Source: Psychrobacter alimentarius (GTDB lineage Bacteria > Pseudomonadota > Gammaproteobacteria > Pseudomonadales > Moraxellaceae). From it: DNA of 64,000 nucleotides. Under the pieces are notes generated by a model. That model did not search any database. It saw only the letters and a list, made by a program, of their open reading frames with translations, and was not told the origin of the DNA. Of this stretch, positions 45,622-54,553 are shown in pieces. The position numbers and the translations under genes are program-made. Location of the stretch: NCBI RefSeq assembly GCF_001606025.1, contig NZ_CP014945.1, forward strand, positions 2,418,001 through 2,482,000. Reading direction: 5' to 3'. Positions within the stretch are counted from its first letter, which is position 1. Each line of letters opens with the position of its first letter.

Positions 45622-45720
45622 GGTTGAGCGACTTTGACATGGTAGAGGTCAGCAGTTCGAGTCTGCTTATGCCTACCAAATTTAGAAAGCCCCGATCTCA
45701 CGATTGGGGCTTTTTTTTGT
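45622..45720 (+). repeat. Degenerate tRNA-Val(GAC) 3' part plus terminator (attachment-like site, left)
   Basis: Anticodon loop TTGACAT (anticodon GAC) is followed by an intact T arm, AGCAG-TTCGAGT-CTGCT at 45651-45667, and an acceptor 3' strand ending ACCA at 45678. The 5' acceptor strand and proper D arm are absent, so it cannot make a tRNA. A terminator (GCCCCGAT / ATTGGGGC plus eight T) follows. A 25-bp stretch starting TTATGCCTACCA (45667-45691) recurs exactly at 51797-51821. Confidence 0.8.
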
Positions 45721-46164
45721 CCGTAAAATATGGGCTGTAGGAGAAAAGCAGTGCTTTCATCAACTCATAGTAATGATTATTCAATCCGCTCTAAGTCATT
45801 TAGAAAAGCGATGATGGCCAGCCCTTCAAAACACTCTAAATTAAAACTCTTTTTTGACCGCTACTGCAAAATTCCACCTATTACAGATAGTAAACTACAG
45901 GTATTTTATTGATTTGAAAAATACATTTGGTAACTCTATTTTAGAACGTATATATCAATGGGAAACTATCGCATTTGTTGTGGCTTTATAAAAAATAATG
46001 GCAACTTCCACACCACATTTACGATGAATATACCTGATGTGGTACTATTCTTTAATCAACTTGGCAACGCATTACAACTAAAATTTTTATATTAATCAAG
46101 GTCATACATTACGACCAGATCATGATCGTTACTAGAGTACTAAAATTTGTGTCGATTAATAGTG
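45721..46164. other. Non-coding region beside the tRNA remnant
   Basis: No gene I can support. A 60-codon frame at 45730 has no ribosome site and no recognisable motif. Confidence 0.4.
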
Positions 46165-46764
46165 CTAAGAAATGACATCATACTTAAATAATAAAATAGC
46201 CACTATCGAGCAAATGAGTAAACCAAGAAAGATGTAAAAGAACAAGCCATCATTTGCCAACTTTTTTTCAACTTCCGAATATCCTAAAGTATCAAACGTA
46301 ATGTGATCAAAATCCTCATCTATGTTGGAGTAATTTACTATCTTGACACATTCTATAAAATGCTCTACAAACCAATTTGGCCAAGTTTCTGGTTTAAATG
46401 GCGAAATATCGCTCAACTGAGTATGATTTGAAATCTTTTCCCAGTTACTATCGTTTAGATAAAGGCTATGCATGCGCCAATCTAAAAAGCTGTAACCACC
46501 TACTTTTTCAGCAAAAATGACGTCTACCTCTTTATGATTAACGTCTTGGAAAATTCTTTGCATAAGAGAGAATACAATGCCCTTTGAACCTTCTAGGCAT
46601 TGTAAAAAGCTTTCTTCGTTATTACACAAAAAGCCTCTAATATTATTGCCTCTATTAAAGCTCTCCGAGTGAGTCTGTATATGCTTAAAGACAGACATCT
46701 TGTTGGTATTTACCTTACTGATATATATCAACCTTATGAGAGTGTCTGAAGGAGTATCGCTCAT
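46165..46764 (-). CDS. BLUF-domain blue-light photoreceptor with C-terminal membrane anchor
   Basis: 199 aa from the ATG at 46764, preceded by AGAAGG; upstream in-frame starts lack such a site. The BLUF domain (about residues 8-105) binds FAD. The key residues are Y14 (RLIYIS), N37, Q55 (FLQCLEG) and W96 (SFLDWRMHSL), with spacing matching AppA-type domains. After about 65 further residues there is one transmembrane helix near the C-terminus (FFYIFLGLLICSIVAILLF). Short BLUF proteins usually lack such an anchor. No output domain is present, so signalling would be by protein contact at the membrane. It is the outermost gene at the left side of the tRNA-flanked segment. Confidence 0.9.
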   Translation of the reverse strand: MSDTPSDTLIRLIYISKVNTNKMSVFKHIQTHSESFNRGNNIRGFLCNNEESFLQCLEGSKGIVFSLMQRIFQDVNHKEVDVIFAEKVGGYSFLDWRMHSLYLNDSNWEKISNHTQLSDISPFKPETWPNWFVEHFIECVKIVNYSNIDEDFDHITFDTLGYSEVEKKLANDGLFFYIFLGLLICSIVAILLFKYDVIS

Positions 46765-46997
46765 ACAACCTTCTAGCATTTTATGATTTATTATGTTCAT
46801 TCTTACTTTCACTTTCCTAAACGATCTTGTGTTTCTAATTAATATAATATTTGTTATTTTACATGTTTTCTAAGTATATGTTCAGGCTGAGAGTATGAAA
46901 AATAACGCTTTACGTCCATAATTACAGTTATACCAATATTGTATATCCGAGTGAGTTGTAAAAAACAAATCAATGATAACGTCGAGCAAGTACTGAC

Positions 46998-47041
46998 TCC
47001 TGCCGTCAAATCCGTACAATTAACTTTGGGAGATTTTAATT
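46998..47041 (-). repeat. IS-end-like repeat, copy 2
   Basis: Reverse complement resembles 12195-12238, sharing AAAATCTCCCAA, GTACG and ATTTGA.GGCAGG. No transposase frame is attached, so this is a solo IS end or other dispersed element. Confidence 0.55.
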
Positions 47042-47149
47042 ACATAGTCTGACGATAAAAATCAAACCATATTTATTATGCTGTCTTCAGCATAGCTCAG
47101 ATTGACATACTCTTAAAAGCCAATACCTATCTTGTAAGTAGCTCGATGT

Positions 47150-47193
47150 CAGCAGCAAAAAACCACCTTGATAGGTGGTTTTTTGCTGCTGAT
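47150..47193. terminator. Bidirectional rho-independent terminator
   Basis: Perfect 20-bp arms with loop TGAT. The inner stem ACCACCT / AGGTGGT is flanked by six A and six T, so it works in both directions. It would end the minus-strand transcript of the transporter gene. Confidence 0.9.
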
Positions 47194-47278
47194 TTTTGTT
47201 TAGATATAGTGCAGGCAGTTTTCAGAAAGCTCTATTTAAAAAACTTGCTTGCAAAGCCAAATTTACAGCTGAATATCC

Positions 47279-48688
47279 TTAAAAAATCATATGAGCACAT
47301 AGTGCAATAATCGGTAATGAAATAACGGTTCTTAATAGAAAAATGACTAACAACTGAACAAAGCTAACGGGGATTTTTGTTCCTAAAATCAATCCGCCGA
47401 CTTCCGACATATAGATCAATTGAGAGACTGACAAGCAAGCGATGACAAACCGCGTTAATTCTGATTCTATGGAAGAGCCGATGATAGCGGGTAAAAACAT
47501 ATCTGCAAAACCTACCATGATCGTTTTTGACATCTCTGCTGCAAATGGGATATTCAATAACTCTAAGAATGGAATAAATGGCATACCCAAATAATCAAAT
47601 ACGGGCGTTTTTTCTGCCACAATCAACCCTAACGTTCCAATTGCCATGACGATCGGTAGTATCCCTATCCACATATCCAAGATGTTTTTTAACCCATCGT
47701 TTAAGAACTTAAAAAAACTGGGGCTCTTGTCCGCTTTTTGAACAGCTTTATGTAAGCCATAGTTGAATAGCGTTTTGCCTTCGGGAATGGCTTCACAATC
47801 TACTTCATCGTTCTTTGTTATGTACGTATCTTCAATTTTAGACAAAGGGAATAACTTTGGTACGATGAGCGCACAAACGATGCCGCACAACGCAACCACG
47901 CCAATCATATTGATAAAGTAACTTTCTAGCTTGACCTGAGAAATCACCACCAAACAAAAGGTAACCGAAACGGCTGAAAAGCTTGTTGCAATCACCGCTG
48001 CTTCTCTTTTGGTATAAAATCCACTTTGTAATTGTTTATCCGTTAGTAACACGCCAATCGTGCCGTCACCTAACCATGATGCCAAACAATCGACAGATGA
48101 CCTACCTGGTAAACCAAATAACGGTCTCATGACTTTGGTGCATAAAACGCCAACAAATTCTAATAAGCCAAAATCTAGCAATAGCGGCAGCAATAATCCT
48201 GCTAAGAAAAAAACGATAAAAAGTATGGGCATGAGCTCATACAATAATAGACCGCCAATACTGTCTGAATATATTGCCTCAAATCCAAATTTAAAATAGG
48301 TCACAACAACAAAAAATGCACCAAGCATTCTAAGAATTAGCCAAGATGTTTTGACGTTCAGTAAATTATTCAAAAATTGATTGTTTAAAATCCATGAAGG
48401 TTTCACGATTTTGGTATACAAGCTGCCAACCACCGTAATCATAATTGAGATGACAACGAGCAATGGTAAAAAGTCGCTCATATAACCTTGTATATAATCC
48501 TTTAGCACAGCGATAGGAATGGTAAATCCGTCTGAGTAGCTGACAAACTTACCATCCACATAGGGAATAGGAAATACAAAGACGATTAACCCTATCATAG
48601 AGGGTATGAAGAATTTTAAAAATTGTTTGATGTTGATACTGTTACTGCTGACATCCTGATCTGAAGCACTGGCTTTAATAATATCCAT
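47279..48688 (-). CDS. YjiH-like membrane protein with nucleoside-recognition (Gate) domain
   Basis: 469 aa with about ten predicted transmembrane helices. The Gate-type segment GRSSVDCLASWLGDGTIGVLL is typical of the YjiH group, often annotated as nucleoside-recognition proteins. Members are frequently found beside arginase/agmatinase-type or amino-acid-degradation genes, and here the next gene upstream encodes an arginase. A role in import or export of arginine, ornithine or a related amine is therefore a reasonable guess, not shown. It follows the arginase gene by 95 nt in the same direction. AAAGGT lies upstream of the ATG. Confidence 0.8.
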   Translation of the reverse strand: MDIIKASASDQDVSSNSINIKQFLKFFIPSMIGLIVFVFPIPYVDGKFVSYSDGFTIPIAVLKDYIQGYMSDFLPLLVVISIMITVVGSLYTKIVKPSWILNNQFLNNLLNVKTSWLILRMLGAFFVVVTYFKFGFEAIYSDSIGGLLLYELMPILFIVFFLAGLLLPLLLDFGLLEFVGVLCTKVMRPLFGLPGRSSVDCLASWLGDGTIGVLLTDKQLQSGFYTKREAAVIATSFSAVSVTFCLVVISQVKLESYFINMIGVVALCGIVCALIVPKLFPLSKIEDTYITKNDEVDCEAIPEGKTLFNYGLHKAVQKADKSPSFFKFLNDGLKNILDMWIGILPIVMAIGTLGLIVAEKTPVFDYLGMPFIPFLELLNIPFAAEMSKTIMVGFADMFLPAIIGSSIESELTRFVIACLSVSQLIYMSEVGGLILGTKIPVSFVQLLVIFLLRTVISLPIIALCAHMIF

Positions 48689-48783
48689 ATTATTGTTACC
48701 TTTCGTCCCTTTTTAACCAACCTAAATAATCTTATATAATGATTTTTTAGACTGGATTCTTTAACTTATTTTAAAAATTTAGG

Positions 48784-49743
48784 TTAGTAATTATTTAAAA
48801 GTGAATGCGTAACTTCTTCTAAAATCTTAAATATTCTGGTTGAGTCATCTTTTGAATTATTATATAAAGGATTGATTTCTGCCATTTCCCAACAGCATAC
48901 TTTTTCATTCTTAATCAATTCTATATTGAGCTGCATGGCTTGCTCATAAGACAGACCATTCATAGCAGGCGTGCCTGTTCCTGGGACATATAAAGGATCA
49001 ACACTATCCACATCAAACGACACATAAATATGATCACAGTATTCTAGTTTTTTAAAGATTTCTGCTACTGTGGCACTAATGCCTTTTTTGGTTATTTCAG
49101 CCACACTATATAAAGGAATCTTATGTCTTTTGATTAATTCCATCTCTTCTTCTTGGTAATCTCTAACCGCACAAAACACCACATTTTCTGGCTTGATTGA
49201 TGGCTCATCAGATGCCATAAACTTCAATCGCTCCCAGTACGCTTTTTCTTCGTCAGAAAGCTCATTGCGCTTACATTCCAAGTTATCGATTGCACACGCC
49301 ATTGCCAAAGGCATGCCGTGCATATTTCCTGACCCACTGGTATATGGTGAATGAAAATCAGCATGCGCGTCTATATACACCACACCGATCTCAGCATCAG
49401 GGTGCGCCATTTTGAGACCATGCATCGTACCTGCACAGCTAGAATGATCGCCTGCGATAACGATAGGAAATTGATTCTCCTCTCTTATCTCTTTTATTTT
49501 ATGTGCCAATTTAGAAATAACAGGCTCAATCACATCAGCGTATTTTGCATGTTTAAATGGCGATTCTTCTTCATGAATATATTCATTTTTGATACTGTCA
49601 AGTTGTAGTTTTTCGTAGTAGTCTGCATTCATCTCTTTTGATGACGCACGCAATGCATCGATTCCTAGTGACGCGCCTTTTTTATGCCCTGCGACATCTG
49701 AATACACTTCTACTATCCGCACGTTTTTCATTAAATCATTCAT
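48784..49743 (-). CDS. Arginase-family ureohydrolase, probably arginase
   Basis: 319 aa. All binuclear Mn2+ ligands are present: H100 (AGDHSSCAG), D125, H127 and D129 (DAHADFH), and D244 and D246 (SFDVDSVDP). The segment SGNMHGMPLAMA after the second motif is closer to arginases than agmatinases. It hydrolyses L-arginine to ornithine and urea. The adjacent ornithine cyclodeaminase supports arginase activity, since it consumes the product. GGAG precedes the ATG. No urease genes are in the window. Confidence 0.9.
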   Translation of the reverse strand: MNDLMKNVRIVEVYSDVAGHKKGASLGIDALRASSKEMNADYYEKLQLDSIKNEYIHEEESPFKHAKYADVIEPVISKLAHKIKEIREENQFPIVIAGDHSSCAGTMHGLKMAHPDAEIGVVYIDAHADFHSPYTSGSGNMHGMPLAMACAIDNLECKRNELSDEEKAYWERLKFMASDEPSIKPENVVFCAVRDYQEEEMELIKRHKIPLYSVAEITKKGISATVAEIFKKLEYCDHIYVSFDVDSVDPLYVPGTGTPAMNGLSYEQAMQLNIELIKNEKVCCWEMAEINPLYNNSKDDSTRIFKILEEVTHSLLNNY

Positions 49744-49805
49744 AATTTTGTCTCCATTAAATAAAACAATTTTTTCATCATTTAAATCTATTTTTCCTAA
49801 CTACT

Positions 49806-49945
49806 TGGCTATAGTCAGTCCTACATAAAAAAGATATATCTCACTATCACGCGCGACTGAAACAAATTTTTCTGGCTTGCTGTGCCTTCGCAGACAGAGG
49901 CGGCGCAAAATTTATCTCAGCAGCGCTATATTTATTTTGTAGTGG
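49806..49945 (+). repeat. Dispersed intergenic repeat, copy 1
   Basis: Starts CTATAGTCAGT, then after about 60 nt has TTCTGGCTTGCTG, GCAGACAGAGGC, GCAAAA and GCGCTA. The same order of blocks appears on the opposite strand at 57175-57320. Within the block GCAGACAGAGGC and TCTGGCTTGCTG match exactly between copies. It lies between the arginase and ornithine cyclodeaminase genes. Confidence 0.75.
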
Positions 49946-49984
49946 ATTAAACACTTTATAACGGCTCAAACATACAGCTCCCAC

Positions 49985-51079
49985 TTACGCCATAGACTCA
50001 GCTTCATTCGTTGCTACGCTACGATCTTTGCTATGCGCTTTCACGACCGAATAGAGGTTTTTAGGATCTTGTTGATGAGGAATCAAATCAAGTAACTCAT
50101 ATGTGTCCTGTTTTTTGATCAAATCACGCAAAAATACTAGCGCCGTAAAGTCTTCTGAGGCAAAACCAACACCATCAAATACCACTAAATTATTGTCGTT
50201 GGTGCGTACTTCTTTCTCACCGTTTACGATGCGGTGAAACTCGGTCACAGGAAAGTCTTGGGAAAGCTGTTGAATATCGCCTTCAATACGGGTTTGCGGT
50301 TCAAACTCTACAATGACATGATCGGCTCTTAGTAAAATATTGGCATCCAGCTCTGTTTTGCCAGGGCAGTCGCCACCGATGGCATTGAGATAGACGCCTT
50401 TTTTGATCATGTCATCACGCAAAATGGTGGCGTTTTTCTTATCTGCGGTACAGGTCGTGATGATATCTGCGCCTTCAACGGCTTCTTCTACGGTTTTGCA
50501 AATAGTAATATCTAAGCCTGAATCGGCGAGATTATGCGCGACCTTTTCAGAGGCGGCTGGGTCAACATCATACAAACGCACTTTTGAGATACCCACCACT
50601 GCCTTCATACCCATCGCCTGAAACTCACCTTGAGCACCATTACCAATGAGCGCCAACGTTTGGGCGTTTTTAGGCGCACAGTGTTTGGCAACCAGTGCCG
50701 AGGTCGCCGCTGTACGTAGTGCCGTTAAAATACACATTTCTGTCAATAAAATCGGATAGCCTGTATCGACATCAGACAACACGCCAAAAGCGGCGACCGT
50801 CTGCAAATCACGCTTGGTATTAATAGGATGACCGTTAACATACTTGCACGCAAACATGTCGCCATCGCTGACAGGCATTAACTCTATGACACCATCTTTT
50901 GAGTGGGAGGCAAAACGACTGGATTTTTCAAACTGATCCCAGCGAGAAAAGTCTTGCTCTAACGCATCTACCAATTCTGTTATGGTCTGTTCTATACCAT
51001 GATTGCTAATCATTTTAGCCATCGCCTGTACGCTAACAAATGGCACACCCTGCTTCTGTGATACGATAAATTTAGACAT
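49985..51079 (-). CDS. Ornithine cyclodeaminase
   Basis: 364 aa. It converts L-ornithine to L-proline and ammonia with bound NAD+. The Rossmann motif LALIGNGAQGEFQA and the substrate-side segments KYVNGHPINT and LTEMCILTALRTAATSAL match the OCD/mu-crystallin family. Near the end DGVGFASEDFTAL is also typical. GGAG precedes the ATG. It is transcribed in the same direction as the arginase gene about 240 bp away, giving arginine to proline in two steps. A divergent Lrp-family gene lies next to it. Confidence 0.93.
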   Translation of the reverse strand: MSKFIVSQKQGVPFVSVQAMAKMISNHGIEQTITELVDALEQDFSRWDQFEKSSRFASHSKDGVIELMPVSDGDMFACKYVNGHPINTKRDLQTVAAFGVLSDVDTGYPILLTEMCILTALRTAATSALVAKHCAPKNAQTLALIGNGAQGEFQAMGMKAVVGISKVRLYDVDPAASEKVAHNLADSGLDITICKTVEEAVEGADIITTCTADKKNATILRDDMIKKGVYLNAIGGDCPGKTELDANILLRADHVIVEFEPQTRIEGDIQQLSQDFPVTEFHRIVNGEKEVRTNDNNLVVFDGVGFASEDFTALVFLRDLIKKQDTYELLDLIPHQQDPKNLYSVVKAHSKDRSVATNEAESMA

Positions 51080-51117
51080 TAGTTTTTCTCCATTCCATGA
51101 ATATTGTTTGTTAAACC

Positions 51118-51148
51118 GACAATCAATATGCTATCAACTATAATTGTC
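51118..51148. promoter_or_regulatory. Candidate Lrp-family operator between ocd and its regulator
   Basis: GACAAT at 51118-51123 and ATTGTC at 51143-51148 form a dyad with a 19-nt spacer, in the AT-rich divergent promoter region. A further GTCAA lies at 51159. Lrp-type proteins bind such weak AT-rich dyads. Confidence 0.4.
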
Positions 51149-51247
51149 AGTTAAAATGTCAATAACTTATTAAATATTGATGTATTTTTGACATCTTGAT
51201 AAGTGCCACTTAGCATAATGTCAAAACTTGATGAAGGAAGCACTTTT

Positions 51248-51679
51248 ATGGCGTACTACACTTATGACTCTTTAGATAGCGAACTGATATCTGAACTTCG
51301 ACAAGATGGTCGAGCAACCATCTCAGACCTTGCGAAAAAACTCAAAGTCTCACGTGCCACTGTCCAAAACAGGTTGGATAGACTAATCCATAACGGCGCT
51401 ATTTTAGGATTTACGATTCGAGTGCATGAGGCACTAGATAAAGAAACCGTCAAAGCAATGATGATGATTGAAGTAACAGGCAAATCTACGTCACAAGTGA
51501 TTAGGAAATTACGAGGGATCCCGCAACTGATCAAGCTTCATACGACCAATGGGGCATGGGACTTGGTAGCAGAGATACATACGACAAGTTTGAGAGAATT
51601 TGATGAAGTGCTGCGTCAAGTAAGAGAAATAGATGGCATTTTGAATAGCGAAACCAGTGTTTTGCTGTCGAGTCTGTGA
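51248..51679 (+). CDS. Lrp/AsnC-family transcriptional regulator
   Basis: 143 aa from the ATG at 51248, which has GAAGGAAG 7 nt before it. An in-frame start at 51203 is rejected. The HTH covers ISDLAKKLKVSRATVQNRLDRL and the RAM ligand-binding domain follows, with VTGKSTSQVIRKLRGIPQ and TTNGAWDLVAEI. It is divergent from the ornithine cyclodeaminase gene, so it most likely controls the arginine/ornithine genes in response to an amino acid. Confidence 0.92.
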   Translation: MAYYTYDSLDSELISELRQDGRATISDLAKKLKVSRATVQNRLDRLIHNGAILGFTIRVHEALDKETVKAMMMIEVTGKSTSQVIRKLRGIPQLIKLHTTNGAWDLVAEIHTTSLREFDEVLRQVREIDGILNSETSVLLSSL

Positions 51680-52114
51680 TGTGGCTGTATCTATAATGAG
51701 GACTGGAACATTAAAAACATTCGGTTTTTTCGCTCTACATATTTTCGTGCCTCTACATTGATATAATAGAAGGCATTGTTAGCAGCTCTTATCTATTTAT
51801 GCCTACCAAATTTAGAAAGCCTCAGTTTAACGATTGGGGTTTTTTAATGTCTATGACATAAAGGCGGTAGCGAAAAAATCCTGTTTACATACTGTGGTCA
51901 TTTAGATGATTCATCAGCCCGTTGTGACCGCTATGCCTATTTTATAAGCGCTTCACCAATTTATAGAAACCACAAGATGCCGTGAAAAGTAAATCAACTT
52001 GCTTGTCTTAGTGTTGCCTTTTTTAGAACACAAAAGGTTATCCGTTGTAGTTCTTCTTAATGTTTGATTGGTTACAATAAAACTGAAAGAAGATACAAAA
52101 ACAAAGGAATGGGT
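51680..52114. other. Intergenic region with the right tRNA remnant
   Basis: Apart from the remnant at 51758-51847 and the leader of the next operon, I see no gene. Confidence 0.5.
51758..51847 (+). repeat. Degenerate tRNA-Val 3' part plus terminator (attachment-like site, right)
   Basis: Aligns without gaps with the left remnant over the last 30 bases up to ACCA at 51808, with mutations in the T arm. The 25-bp stretch at 51797-51821 is identical to 45667-45691. A weaker match continues through the terminator, sharing CGATTGGGG before the T run. An anticodon-region trace TTGATAT can be seen upstream. Confidence 0.75.
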
Positions 52115-52993
52115 ATGAGTAAAAACACTATAGGTATCGTCGGATTGGGCCGTATGGGGAATGGTATGGCTCAGTCTTTGCTTCGTGAGGGTTTTAATGT
52201 GTTCGGCACGGACATAGGAGAAACCCAACGCCAAGCTGCCAAGGAAATCGGTGTAAATGTCGTTGCAGATATCAAAGCGCTGTGTGCTGAATCTAGCGTC
52301 ATCATTCTATCTTTGCCAATGGCAAAGCATGTACAAGCAGTAATTAAAGGCGCTGGTGGCATCATCGACCATGCTCAGCCCAAAACCTTAATTATTGACA
52401 CCTCTACCTCAGAACCCGAAGTGACGCGAGCGCTCTCTATAGAGCTAGATCAATTGGGCCATCAGTTATTGGACTGCCCTGTCAGTGGCGGTCCAGCAGG
52501 TGCTGAGGCCGGTACTATGGTCATGGTAGTGGGCGGTGAACGCAGTGCTCTTGAACGCGCCCAGTTGTATCTAAATGCCCTAAGCTCAAAAGTGGTCTAC
52601 ATGGGCAAGTCTGGCAATGGGCATGCCGCCAAACTCATCAATAATCTTTTGTGTGCTGCCCATCTTGTGACCACCGCTGAAGCAATCGCTCTGGGTACCA
52701 AGGCAGGGCTTAATCCTGAAGACCTCATTGCTGGTTTGAATGCTGGCTCAGGCCGTAGTGCGATCAGCGAAGTAAACTTCCCTCGTTGGATTCTCAATCA
52801 AAGTTTTGATTCTGGTTTCACGATGGAGCTGATGCGTAAAGACGTGCGTCTGGCAAAAAATATGATTGGTGAGATGGGATTAGAGTTGCCTTTAGCGCAA
52901 CAGGTAGCCGAAATTTGGTCGCAAAGCGAAGCAAACATACCTGATCAGGATGATTTTAACTGCATCATTAAGAATGCTGGCTTAGGAGAATAG
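52115..52993 (+). CDS. Beta-hydroxyacid dehydrogenase family (3-hydroxyisobutyrate dehydrogenase-like)
   Basis: 292 aa from the ATG at 52115, which has AAAGGA 6 nt before it. NAD-binding motif GIVGLGRMGNGMAQSLL, substrate motif DCPVSGGPAGAEAGTM and catalytic Lys in GHAAKLINN place it in the family of 3-hydroxyisobutyrate, tartronate-semialdehyde and related dehydrogenases. It is first in a four-gene operon, and its stop codon directly abuts the aldehyde dehydrogenase start. It probably oxidises a hydroxyl group to an aldehyde that the next enzyme turns into an acid. Confidence 0.88.
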   Translation: MSKNTIGIVGLGRMGNGMAQSLLREGFNVFGTDIGETQRQAAKEIGVNVVADIKALCAESSVIILSLPMAKHVQAVIKGAGGIIDHAQPKTLIIDTSTSEPEVTRALSIELDQLGHQLLDCPVSGGPAGAEAGTMVMVVGGERSALERAQLYLNALSSKVVYMGKSGNGHAAKLINNLLCAAHLVTTAEAIALGTKAGLNPEDLIAGLNAGSGRSAISEVNFPRWILNQSFDSGFTMELMRKDVRLAKNMIGEMGLELPLAQQVAEIWSQSEANIPDQDDFNCIIKNAGLGE

Positions 52994-54535
52994 ATGATGA
53001 GCTTTATCGTAGAAGGAAATGGTGAGCAGCAAGTTGGCATATTGCTTAATGAACTACTGGGTACTTCTGAATTTGGAAGTTGGGTTGATGGAGAATTGGT
53101 GACAGGTAATGGAGACAACATCGATCTGATTAACCCAGCAACCGGTCAGGTATTTTTAAGCTATCGTGATGCGGGAAAAGATATTGTTGCTAATGCCGCC
53201 AATGCTGCCATAAAAGCCCAAAAAGCATGGTGGTCAATGACTGCCAGTGCCAGAGGTCAGTTAATGTGGAAGTGCGGCATGAAAATACGCGAAGCCGCAG
53301 AATCGTTGGCACGCTTAGAGTGTATCTCTGCAGGTAAACCTATTCGTGATTGCCGAGTTGAGGTGGCAAAAGTTGCCGAGATGTTTGAATACTATGCTGG
53401 TTGGTGTGACAAAATTATGGGACAAGTGATTCCCGTACCAACAAGTCATTTGAACTATACTCGTCATGAACCTTATGGCGTAGTGACTCAAATCACACCT
53501 TGGAACGCACCTATATTTACCGGAGGCTGGCAGATCGCGCCTGCCATCTGTGCAGGAAATGCCGTCTTACTAAAACCCTCTGAGTTAACCCCATTAAGCA
53601 CAACGGCACTCGTTAACATTCTTGAGCAAGCAGGTATCCCGCGTGGTTTAGTCAATGTCATTAATGGATTGGGACACACCACAGGTTCTGCCGCCATTGC
53701 TCATCCGGCCACTAAAAAAGTGGTTTTTGTCGGCTCACCAAAGACTGGCGCGCTTATCGCTTCGGCATCTGCGCAACGTGTCATCCCTTGCGTGTTGGAG
53801 CTGGGCGGAAAGTCAGCCAATATCATTTATCCAGATGCTGATCTGGATCGTGCGGTCGTAGGCGCACAAGCTGCTGTATTTTCTGCTGCTGGACAGAGCT
53901 GTGTATCAGGTGCTCGATTATTGGTCCATCGTGATGTTTATCAAGAAGTCGTGGAACGTGTTGCCTCAGCAGCCGGTAAGTTACCTGTGGGTTTGCCATG
54001 GGATGAAGGCACGATGGTCGGGCCAATTAATAATCAAAAACAGTTTAATCACGTACATTCGTTGGTTTCTGACGGTATTGCTGAAGGTGCGGTTGTTGCC
54101 GCAGGTGGAAAGGCAGGCACAATTTGTGGCGGTGAAAACGGTTATTTTTATCAGCCAACTGTTTTGGCCAATGTAAAAAATACTATGCGAGTCGCACAAG
54201 AAGAGATTTTTGGACCTGTGGTTTCTGTTATTTCATTTGAAGAAGAAGGAGAAGCAGTCGCGATAGCAAATGACAGTCGGTTTGGTTTAGCGGGCGCTGT
54301 TTGGACGGCTGATGTCGGCCGCGCGCATCGGATGGCCGCGCAGGTAAATGCTGGAACCTTTTGGGTAAATAGCTATAAGTCAATCAACGTCATGTCGCCG
54401 TTCGGTGGTTTTGGTGAGAGCGGCTATGGTCGATCAAGTGGCTACGAAGGTTTACTCGAATATACACAGACGAAAAGTGTCTGGGTCGAAACCGCAAAAG
54501 ATGCTGCTATTCAATTTGGTTATTCAATCCAATAG
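52994..54535 (+). CDS. NAD(P)-dependent aldehyde dehydrogenase
   Basis: 513 aa. PWNAPIFTGGWQIAPAICAG, the general-base Glu in LELGGKSANI and the catalytic Cys in AAGQSCVSGARL identify an active aldehyde dehydrogenase. The start ATG follows the preceding stop with no gap and has GGAG upstream. An N-terminal extension of about 25 residues precedes the usual domain. In the operon it follows a hydroxyacid dehydrogenase and precedes an amidohydrolase. The substrate is not evident. Confidence 0.9.
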   Translation: MMSFIVEGNGEQQVGILLNELLGTSEFGSWVDGELVTGNGDNIDLINPATGQVFLSYRDAGKDIVANAANAAIKAQKAWWSMTASARGQLMWKCGMKIREAAESLARLECISAGKPIRDCRVEVAKVAEMFEYYAGWCDKIMGQVIPVPTSHLNYTRHEPYGVVTQITPWNAPIFTGGWQIAPAICAGNAVLLKPSELTPLSTTALVNILEQAGIPRGLVNVINGLGHTTGSAAIAHPATKKVVFVGSPKTGALIASASAQRVIPCVLELGGKSANIIYPDADLDRAVVGAQAAVFSAAGQSCVSGARLLVHRDVYQEVVERVASAAGKLPVGLPWDEGTMVGPINNQKQFNHVHSLVSDGIAEGAVVAAGGKAGTICGGENGYFYQPTVLANVKNTMRVAQEEIFGPVVSVISFEEEGEAVAIANDSRFGLAGAVWTADVGRAHRMAAQVNAGTFWVNSYKSINVMSPFGGFGESGYGRSSGYEGLLEYTQTKSVWVETAKDAAIQFGYSIQ

Positions 54536-54553
54536 TACGTAAGGAGAAGATAC

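Larger units (their letters stand above)
46765..47278. other. Intergenic region with IS-end remnant and bidirectional terminator
   Basis: Contains the BLUF upstream region, the IS-end-like repeat at 46998-47041 and the hairpin at 47150-47193. No gene is supported. Confidence 0.5.

Noticed and set aside
45600..45680. Functional tRNA-Val gene
   Set aside because: The 5' acceptor strand and D arm are missing, and the anticodon stem has a mismatch.
45730..45912. 60-codon ORF beside the tRNA remnant
   Set aside because: No ribosome site, no motif, atypical composition.
47150..47193. Perfect 20-bp hairpin as a recombination site
   Set aside because: The A and T tracts flanking a G/C-containing stem make it an ordinary bidirectional terminator.
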